Positions 49,241 through 54,627 of a stretch of 54,627 nucleotides of DNA are shown piece after piece; position 1 is the stretch's first letter, and each line of letters opens with the position of its first letter. Source of the DNA: Chloroflexota bacterium (lineage in GTDB: Bacteria > Chloroflexota > Dehalococcoidia > DSTF01 > RBG-16-68-14); the NCBI GenBank assembly GCA_022565155.1, contig JADFKB010000008.1:1-54627 (forward strand), in the 5' to 3' direction. The notes beneath the pieces were generated by a model. It saw only the letters and a list, made by a program, of their open reading frames with translations. It was not told the DNA's origin and made no database searches. A program made the position numbers and the translations under genes.

Positions 49241-50173
49241 ATGGCCGCCCGCGAGACGCTCGTCGCCGGCACGCGCGGCAGCCGGCTGGCGCTGGCCCAG
49301 TCAGAACTGGCGCTGCAGGCGCTCCGCGATGTCCATCCCCGGCTACGGTTCGAGGTGCGGGAGATCCGCACCGAAGGCGACCGGCGCCCGGATGCATCGC
49401 TTGCGACGATTGGCGGCCAAGGCGTGTTCGTAAAGGAGTTGGAGGCCGCCCTCCTCCGCCGCGAGATCGATATCGCCATCCATAGCTTAAAAGACGTGCC
49501 GGCGCAGCCCGCCATCGGCCTAACGCTAGCCTGCTTCCCGCAACGCGGCGACGCCCGAGACGCGCTCGTGACGCGCGGCGGCCGTACGCTCGCCGAGCTG
49601 CCATCCGGCGCGCGCATCGGTACCGGCAGCTCCCGGCGCGCCGTCCAGCTCCGCCAGCTCCGGCCGGACGTCGAGACCGCCGACATACGGGGCAACGTCG
49701 ACACGCGCATTCGTAAGGTGGACGAAGGGCAGTACGATGCGACGGTGCTCGCCGTGGCGGGGCTGGAACGGCTAGGCGTGCGAGAGCGGGCGGCGGAGGT
49801 CTTCTCGGTGGACGCGATGATACCGGCCGCCGGCCAGGGCGCGTTGGTGCTGCAGGTGCGCGCCGACGATAAGGAGGCGGCTGCTCTACTTCTGCCTATC
49901 GATGACGCGGATACGCGCCACTCCTGCCAGGCGGAGCGCGCGTTCCTGGCCCGGCTGGGCGGCGGCTGCCGCCTGCCATTCGGGGTGGTGGCAGAGGTGG
50001 ACGGCGAAGAGCTTCGAATTCGAGGCTTCATCTCGGACGCGCCGGGAGATCGCACCTTCCGCGCAGATGCCAGCGGCTCTGTCGCAGAGGCGGCGGCGAT
50101 CGGAACGCGCTTGGCAGAGCAACTACTCGATCAGGGCGCGGCGGAGTTTGTGGAAGCGGTGGAGGCGAGATGA
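49241..50173 (+). CDS. hemC: Porphobilinogen deaminase (hydroxymethylbilane synthase)
   Basis: A 310-residue enzyme joining four porphobilinogens to hydroxymethylbilane on a dipyrromethane cofactor. Cofactor Cys243 (LGGGCRLPFG), the catalytic Asp (HSLKDVP, Asp85) and RIGTGSSRRAVQL and RGNVDTRI motifs are present. It begins 1 base after the hemA stop and its stop overlaps the next start (ATGA). Confidence 0.95.
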   Translation: MAARETLVAGTRGSRLALAQSELALQALRDVHPRLRFEVREIRTEGDRRPDASLATIGGQGVFVKELEAALLRREIDIAIHSLKDVPAQPAIGLTLACFPQRGDARDALVTRGGRTLAELPSGARIGTGSSRRAVQLRQLRPDVETADIRGNVDTRIRKVDEGQYDATVLAVAGLERLGVRERAAEVFSVDAMIPAAGQGALVLQVRADDKEAAALLLPIDDADTRHSCQAERAFLARLGGGCRLPFGVVAEVDGEELRIRGFISDAPGDRTFRADASGSVAEAAAIGTRLAEQLLDQGAAEFVEAVEAR

Positions 50174-51720
50174 GCCAGGCACCTACAGGCTTTGTCTGGC
50201 TCGTCGGGGCGGGGCCGGGCGATCCGGGGCTGATCACCGTCGCCGCGGCGGAAGCGCTGGCGCAGGCCGATGTCGTTGTCTACGACCGGCTGGCGAACCC
50301 GGCGCTGCTCGATCTCGCACCGGCCGGCGCGGAGCGGGTGGCGGCAGGCAAAGGCCCTGACCGCCACACGATGACGCAGGACGAGATCAACGCGCTGCTG
50401 GTCGAACGTGGCCGGGCGGGCGAGCGCGTCGTGCGGCTCAAGGGCGGCGATCCGTTCGTCTTCGGCCGCGGCGGCGAGGAGGCTGAGGCGCTGAGCGCCA
50501 ACGGCGTTCCGTTCGCTGTCATACCGGGCATCAGTTCGGCCGTCGCCGCGCCCGCGTACGCCGGCATCCCCGTCACGCATCGCGGCGTCGCTTCGTCCGT
50601 CACGTTCGTCACCGGCCATGAGGATCCGGCGAAAGAGAGCCACGGCGTCGATTGGCAGCGGCTGGCTGGCAGCGCCGATACGCTCGTTCTGCTCATGGGC
50701 GTGGGCCAGCTTGCGGAGATCGTCGAACGGCTGACTGCATGCGGCCGTGATGCGGAGACACCGGTCGCCGTGGTCGAATGGGGGACGTTGTCCCGCCAGC
50801 GCACGGTGACGGGAACGCTGTGCGACATCGTTGACAAAGTGCACGACGAGGGTATAGGCGCGCCGGCCGTTATCGTCGTCGGAGAAGTAGTGCGGCTTCG
50901 TGACAAGCTGCGTTGGTTCGATACGCGGCCGTTGTTCGGGCTGCGGACACTGGTGACGCGCACGCGCGAGCACGCCGGCCAGTTATCGAAGGCGCTGGCG
51001 GCGGTGGGCGCAGAGGCGATCGAACTGCCGGCGATCGCGATCACGCCTCGCTACGACGAAAAGACGCTGGCCGCAGCGGTCGATTCCATGAAGGCCGGCG
51101 GCTACGACTGGCTGATCTTCACGAGCACCAATGCTGTTGATATCTTCTTCTCATTCCTCGAACGCCGGCAATTGGATACCCGCAGCGTGCAGGCGCAGGT
51201 CGCGGTGATCGGCTCCGCCACCGCCGAAGCACTCCAGTCGCGCGGCATTGCGGTCGATGTCACGCCGGAGCGCTTTACGGCAGAAGGGCTGCTGGCGGCG
51301 CTGCCGGACGATCTAACAGATCGGCGGGTGCTCGTCCCGCGCGCGGAGAACGCCCGCCCGCTGCTTATCGATGAGCTGCGCGGCCGCGGAGCGACGGTGG
51401 ACGAAGAGACGCTGTACGTCGCCGCGCCGCCCGGCGACGGCGACGTACAGGCCGGCGCAGCGGCAGAAGCGCTCCGGCGGCTGCGAGCGGGCGAGATCGA
51501 TGTTGCCACGTTCGCCAGCGCCTCGTCGGTGACGAGCTTGGTCGCAATCCTCGGCGACGACCTGTCGCCGCTGCGTCGCTGCCGCATCGCCTGCATCGGG
51601 CCGATCACAGCGGCGAAAGCGGAAGAGCTGCTGGGCCGGGAGCCGGAGATCGTCGCGGAGGAGCACACGATACCGGGCCTAGTTACAGCTATCGAGGAGG
51701 CAGAGACCAGCCGTGTCTAA
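50170..51720 (+). CDS. Fused uroporphyrinogen-III C-methyltransferase / uroporphyrinogen-III synthase
   Basis: A 516-residue fusion. Residues 1-250 are SUMT (CobA/SirA): VGAGPGDPGLITVAAAEAL, VRLKGGDPFVFGRGGEEAE and VTFVTGHEDP. Residues about 258-505 are HemD: TLVTRTREHAGQLSKALAAVG, WLIFTSTNAVDIFFSFL and CIGPITAAKAEELL. It therefore cyclises hydroxymethylbilane to uroporphyrinogen III and methylates it to precorrin-2, standing at the branch of heme and siroheme. Such cobA-hemD fusions are known in Clostridia and related lineages. Confidence 0.93.
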   Translation: MSQAPTGFVWLVGAGPGDPGLITVAAAEALAQADVVVYDRLANPALLDLAPAGAERVAAGKGPDRHTMTQDEINALLVERGRAGERVVRLKGGDPFVFGRGGEEAEALSANGVPFAVIPGISSAVAAPAYAGIPVTHRGVASSVTFVTGHEDPAKESHGVDWQRLAGSADTLVLLMGVGQLAEIVERLTACGRDAETPVAVVEWGTLSRQRTVTGTLCDIVDKVHDEGIGAPAVIVVGEVVRLRDKLRWFDTRPLFGLRTLVTRTREHAGQLSKALAAVGAEAIELPAIAITPRYDEKTLAAAVDSMKAGGYDWLIFTSTNAVDIFFSFLERRQLDTRSVQAQVAVIGSATAEALQSRGIAVDVTPERFTAEGLLAALPDDLTDRRVLVPRAENARPLLIDELRGRGATVDEETLYVAAPPGDGDVQAGAAAEALRRLRAGEIDVATFASASSVTSLVAILGDDLSPLRRCRIACIGPITAAKAEELLGREPEIVAEEHTIPGLVTAIEEAETSRV

Positions 51721-51774
51721 AGCATGCCCGCTTGGTGTGGCGCGACCAGCGGGCGTCTATAATGGATTGAGATT

Positions 51775-52659
51775 ATGGAACACGTACAGGTAGACGAACT
51801 GCCTGAACTGCGGAAGCCGACGTTCATCGCGGCCTTCAGGGGCTGGAACGACGCCGGCGAGGCGGCGACGTTTGCCGTCCGCCACCTGATCGATAGCTGG
51901 TCAGCGAAGCAGTTCGGGGTGATCGACTCCGAGGAGTTCTTCGATTTCACCGTCTCGCGGCCGATGATCCGCATCACCGAAGAGGGCCAGCGCGACCTGC
52001 AGTGGCCGGCCAATCGCTTCTTCTACCACCGGCACGAGGATGACGACTCCGGGAATGATGTCGTGCTGCTGCTGGGCACGGAGCCGCACCTGAAGTGGCG
52101 TGCCTTCACGGAATCGATCCGCGACCTCTACCAGCGCGTCGATGGGCAGCGGCTGCTGACGTTGGGCGCGCTCGTCGCCGCGACGACGCATACGCGGCCG
52201 CCACCGGTCACTGGCTTCAGCACGGAGCCCGATCTACAACAACGGCTAGAGAGCCTCACCATCGGACGCTCCCGCTACGAAGGGCCCACCGGCATCGTCG
52301 GCGCGCTACACGACGTCTGGCGGCGTGACGGCCTGCCGGCGGCGAGCCTCTGGGTGGGACTGCCTCCGTACTTGGGCGAGGCCGTCAACCCGCGCGGCGC
52401 GCTGGCACTGCTGCAGGAGATAGACAAGCTCTTCGCGTTCGCGCCGAAGCTGTCGAAGCTGGAAGAGGCCTGCCAGGCGTTCGAAAAGCAGGTAGACGAA
52501 GCGATGGAAGGCAACGCCGAGATGCGCGCCTACCTAGAGCAGTTGGAAAGGCGTATCGACTCCGGCATTGCCGGCGCTGCTACGCCCGACCTGCCGCCCG
52601 CAGGCGATCTGATGAGCGATCTGGAGTCGTTCTTGAAGCAACAGCGCAAGGGCAGTTGA
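51775..52659 (+). CDS. PAC2 family protein
   Basis: A 294-residue protein with the PAC2 (proteasome assembly chaperone 2) fold: [22 protein letters not shown] at the start, [17 protein letters not shown], and [31 protein letters not shown], then a helical end with a coiled-coil tendency (residues 225-294). Bacterial PAC2 proteins are of unknown function; in Actinobacteria they occur near proteasome and mycothiol genes. A TATAAT box at 51758-51763 lies only about 6-12 bases before ATG 51775, so the mRNA from it would be almost leaderless. It sits inside the heme operon and ends 2 bases before hemB. Confidence 0.85.
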   Translation: MEHVQVDELPELRKPTFIAAFRGWNDAGEAATFAVRHLIDSWSAKQFGVIDSEEFFDFTVSRPMIRITEEGQRDLQWPANRFFYHRHEDDDSGNDVVLLLGTEPHLKWRAFTESIRDLYQRVDGQRLLTLGALVAATTHTRPPPVTGFSTEPDLQQRLESLTIGRSRYEGPTGIVGALHDVWRRDGLPAASLWVGLPPYLGEAVNPRGALALLQEIDKLFAFAPKLSKLEEACQAFEKQVDEAMEGNAEMRAYLEQLERRIDSGIAGAATPDLPPAGDLMSDLESFLKQQRKGS

Positions 52660-52661
52660 CC

Positions 52662-53651
52662 ATGACGCTCGAAACGAGAACTACGCAGCGCTTCGCGCGC
52701 TTCCGCCGCCTCCGCGGCAGCGAGGGGCTGCGCCGCCTGGTACGGGAGACGAGGTTGTCACCGGAAGAGTTCGTCTACCCGCTCTTCGTCGTCCACGGCC
52801 GGGACGTGCGGGAGGAGATCCCGTCGATGCCTGGCCAGTACCACCTCTCGCTCGACCGGCTGGCGGCGGAGGCCGAGGAGCTGCGCTCGCTCGGCGTCCG
52901 CGCCGTCTTGCTCTTTGGCCTGCCGGCAGCGAAGGATGACGCCGGCTCCGAAGCGTACGCAGACGACGGCATCGTTCAGCAGGCCGTGCGCGCGTTCAAG
53001 GCGGCCGACCCGGAGTTGACCGTGATCACCGATGTCTGCCTCTGCGAGTACACCGATCACGGCCACTGCGGCGTCATCGTCGATGGCGAGATCGATAACG
53101 ACAGCTCGCTGGAGCTGCTGGCGCGCACAGCGGTATCGCACGCCCGCGCCGGCGCAGATCTCGTCGCGCCGTCGGACATGCTGGACGGCCGGGTCGCGGC
53201 GATCCGCTCCGCGCTGGACGGCGCGAACATGGCCGAAACGCCGATCATGGCCTACGCCGCCAAGTACGCGTCGGCGTTCTACGGACCGTTCCGAGAGGCG
53301 GCGGAGTCTGCGCCCCAGTTCGGCGACCGCCGCGGCTACCAGATGGACCCGCCCAACGCTCGCGAGGCGCTGCGCGAGATCGAGGCGGACATCGCCGAGG
53401 GCGCGGATATCGCGATGGTGAAGCCGGCGCTCGCTTACCTCGATGTGCTGTCGCAGGCGCGGCAGCGATTCGATCTGCCGCTGGCTGCGTACAACGTGAG
53501 CGGTGAGTACGCGATGGTCCACGCGGCCGCGCGCAACGGCTGGATCGACGGCCCGCGCGTCGCGCTGGAGATCCTCACGTCGATCAAGCGCGCCGGCGCC
53601 GACATGATCATCACCTATCATGCCAAGGAAGTCGCGCGCGCCTTGCAATAG
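52662..53651 (+). CDS. hemB: Porphobilinogen synthase (delta-aminolevulinic acid dehydratase)
   Basis: A 329-residue enzyme condensing two aminolevulinates. Schiff-base lysines are Lys201 ([13 protein letters not shown]) and Lys254 ([12 protein letters not shown]). The metal region [14 protein letters not shown] keeps Cys126, Cys128 and Cys136, so this is the zinc-dependent type. ATG 52662 follows AAGGG and is preceded by the PAC2 stop at 52657-52659. Confidence 0.95.
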   Translation: MTLETRTTQRFARFRRLRGSEGLRRLVRETRLSPEEFVYPLFVVHGRDVREEIPSMPGQYHLSLDRLAAEAEELRSLGVRAVLLFGLPAAKDDAGSEAYADDGIVQQAVRAFKAADPELTVITDVCLCEYTDHGHCGVIVDGEIDNDSSLELLARTAVSHARAGADLVAPSDMLDGRVAAIRSALDGANMAETPIMAYAAKYASAFYGPFREAAESAPQFGDRRGYQMDPPNAREALREIEADIAEGADIAMVKPALAYLDVLSQARQRFDLPLAAYNVSGEYAMVHAAARNGWIDGPRVALEILTSIKRAGADMIITYHAKEVARALQ

Positions 53652-53689
53652 TACGCGACCGCGTATCGAACGCTGGAAAGAAGGCCGAG

Positions 53690-53929
53690 ATGTCGACCGT
53701 TGACTGTACCCGCTGCAACGAGAGCAAGGCGTCGCTGAGCGAACCACCGATGGGCGGAGAGCTGGGCAATACCGTCGTTGAGCGTATCTGCGAGGAGTGC
53801 TGGACCGAGTGGCGGGAGACGTCGGCGAAGCTCATCAACCACTACGGCCTCAACCTGGGCGAACCTGCGCACAGGCAGCAGCTCCGCCGCGCGATGAAGG
53901 AGTTCCTCAGCCTGGACGGCGAGAGTTAG
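53690..53929 (+). CDS. YggX-like (Fe2+-trafficking) protein with two CxxC pairs
   Basis: A 79-residue protein. Its core GELGNTVVERICEECWTEWRE, then KLINHYGLNL and RRAMKEFL, follows the pattern of YggX, a bacterial protein linked to iron trafficking and protection of Fe-S clusters. Classical YggX has a single Cys; here Cys6 and Cys9 (DCTRC) and Cys34 and Cys37 (ICEECW) form a zinc-ribbon-like or Fe-binding site. AGAAAGAAGG precedes ATG 53690. Next to hemB and hemL, a link to iron supply for the heme pathway is plausible. Confidence 0.78.
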   Translation: MSTVDCTRCNESKASLSEPPMGGELGNTVVERICEECWTEWRETSAKLINHYGLNLGEPAHRQQLRRAMKEFLSLDGES

Positions 53930-54456
53930 CCACAGATGAACACAGACCAGCACAGATTTGGCCGCCGCTGAAACAGCGGCCCTAGATTCTGTAGCGTGGT
54001 GCCTCACCAACACGTGCAGGATCGTAGGGCGAATATGAAGCCTGCCGAGTATCCACATCAAGAGCTGACGCGGGAGATTATCTCAGCGGCGTTTGAAGTG
54101 CATCAGAAGCTTGGGCGGGGCTTTCTTGAGAAGGTGTACGAGAATGCCATGGTCATCGAGCTCACAATTCGTGGATGCAGGGTAGTGCAGCAGGCCCCCA
54201 TAGAGGTTCGCTACAAGAATGAGACCGTGGGGACGTATTACGCTGACCTTTTGGTAGATGATCTGGTCGTCTGCGAGCTCAAAGCGGCAGATGCGATTAG
54301 CCCTGCTAATCAGGCGCAACTCCTGGACTACTTGAAGGCAACGGGCATCAAGGTGGGGTTGCTGTTGAACTTTGGCCCGAAGCGTGTGGACGTAAAGCGG
54401 ATGGTCTTCTAGGTTGCAGCCGTCTCTCTCTGTGTCTATCTGTGTCGGTCTGTGGC
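53929..54456. mobile_element. IR-flanked unit carrying a GxxExxY gene
   Basis: The left arm (53929-53957) starts at the last base of the YggX-like stop and reads GCCACAGATGAACACAGACC then AGCACAGAT; the reverse complement of 54428-54456 starts GCCACAGACCGACACAGATA. By hand, 21 of 29 positions match, with CACAGA recurring every 10 bases. A second hairpin, GCCGCTG-AAA-CAGCGGC (53964-53980), lies inside the left end. The unit separates the YggX-like gene from hemL and contains only the GxxExxY gene. Confidence 0.65.
54035..54412 (+). CDS. GxxExxY family protein
   Basis: A 125-residue protein with the family motif GFLEKVYENA (Gly29, Glu32, Tyr35), a following VVQQAPIEVRYKNE, YYADLLVDDLVVCELKAA and a Gln/Leu-rich AQLLDYLKATG. 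The DLLV...ELK pattern resembles the PD-(D/E)xK nuclease core, so a nuclease-like fold is possible, but the family is uncharacterised. It is AT-richer than the hem genes and lies between CACAGA-type inverted repeats, an arrangement I know from other genomes. The start at ATG 54035 is chosen on family length. Confidence 0.85.
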   Translation: MKPAEYPHQELTREIISAAFEVHQKLGRGFLEKVYENAMVIELTIRGCRVVQQAPIEVRYKNETVGTYYADLLVDDLVVCELKAADAISPANQAQLLDYLKATGIKVGLLLNFGPKRVDVKRMVF

Positions 54457-54534
54457 TGAACCAGAGGCGGGCGTTCGCGCTGCTTTACGTTAGCCTCGCG
54501 CGTTAGGCGTGTCTGTGCGAAGCTGAGTCTACCC

Positions 54535-54627
54535 ATGGCGAAGCAGTACAAGCGCTCTCGTAAGGTCTTCGAGGCGTCCCGCGAGCTGATGCCGGGTGGC
54601 GTCAATAGCCCTGTCCGCGCGTTTCAG
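54535..54627 (+). CDS. hemL: Glutamate-1-semialdehyde 2,1-aminomutase, 5' end (partial)
   Basis: The window ends 31 codons into this gene. The visible peptide begins MAKQYKRSRKVFEASREL, followed by MPGGVNSPVRAF, the family N-terminus. HemL is a PLP enzyme that turns glutamate-1-semialdehyde into 5-aminolevulinate, the product of hemA's substrate. It would belong to the hem operon, from which the GxxExxY unit now separates it. Confidence 0.9.
   Translation, partial: MAKQYKRSRKVFEASRELMPGGVNSPVRAFQ

Noticed and set aside
48289-50055. Minus-strand 588-codon frame opposite hemA/hemC
   Set aside because: Spans two well-identified genes and has Ser/Arg-rich composition typical of an antisense frame.
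53929-54456. CRISPR-like array because of regularly spaced CACAGA words
   Set aside because: The words are 10 bases apart, too close, and occur as inverted ends rather than repeat-spacer units.

Overview
The window is a high-GC, gene-dense bacterial chromosome segment. Dockerin-type secreted proteins, membrane-anchored secreted proteins sharing one C-terminal anchor, DUF3105, a TatA with a zinc ribbon, the C5 (glutamyl-tRNA) heme route and single-gene housekeeping loci together suggest Chloroflexota, probably a Dehalococcoidia-like lineage. That placement is inference from gene content and style; no rRNA or tRNA gene was seen.

Layout. 1-1057: two adjacent dockerin proteins. 1244-5553: a lipid/acyl-CoA stretch (acyl-CoA ligase, crotonase, alpha/beta hydrolase, MBL hydrolase). 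5560-7809: a metal-response cassette (MerR regulator, HMA metallochaperone, CcdA-like transporter) between a full and a truncated copy of the MBL 3' end. 7943-10272 (minus): two anchored secreted proteins. 10459-15029: ABM monooxygenase, small acidic membrane protein, NAD(P)-binding epimerase, a methyltransferase plus UbiA-like pair, an epimerase remnant, and an arylsulfotransferase-like propeller. 15034-17010 (minus): gyrB. 17268-19643: TrmO and a translationally coupled DNA-glycosylase pair with a zinc-ribbon membrane protein. 19644-20760: an AT-richer islet with an orphan ORF, a GIY-YIG-like ORF and, on the minus strand between them, a candidate structured small RNA with its own promoter and terminator. 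20850-25064: pyrE (start codon inside a perfect 17-bp inverted repeat), tatA, a 2-hydroxyacid dehydrogenase, a TlpA thioredoxin and a 3D/DPBB-like wall protein. 25143-29689 (minus): one operon of M23 peptidase, ResA-like, ResB, Lgt and a thioredoxin-fold peroxiredoxin. 29773-33063 (minus): nadD, obg and dnaA. 33415-35379: coaX and coaBC. 35376-42616: nuclease/phosphatase, a frameshifted MFS exporter, pepA, RidA, a PAP2 enzyme, DUF3105 and DegV. 42722-46446: rpsO, pnp, dapB. 46568-54627: an HTH regulator followed by a siroheme/heme operon (met8-like, hemA, hemC, cobA-hemD, PAC2, hemB, an iron-trafficking-like protein, hemL), interrupted before hemL by a GxxExxY gene between CACAGA-rich inverted repeats.

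The genes form pathway blocks: coaX and coaBC give two non-adjacent portions of CoA synthesis; the ResA/ResB set builds c-type cytochromes; the last 8 kb makes uroporphyrinogen III and diverts part of it to siroheme.

The less ordinary signals are the candidate small RNA at 20213-20338, two cassettes each followed by a displaced 3' fragment of the upstream gene, a palindromic in-frame insertion in the crotonase gene, the pyrE inverted repeat, the IR-flanked GxxExxY unit in the hem operon, and a family of intergenic palindromes.
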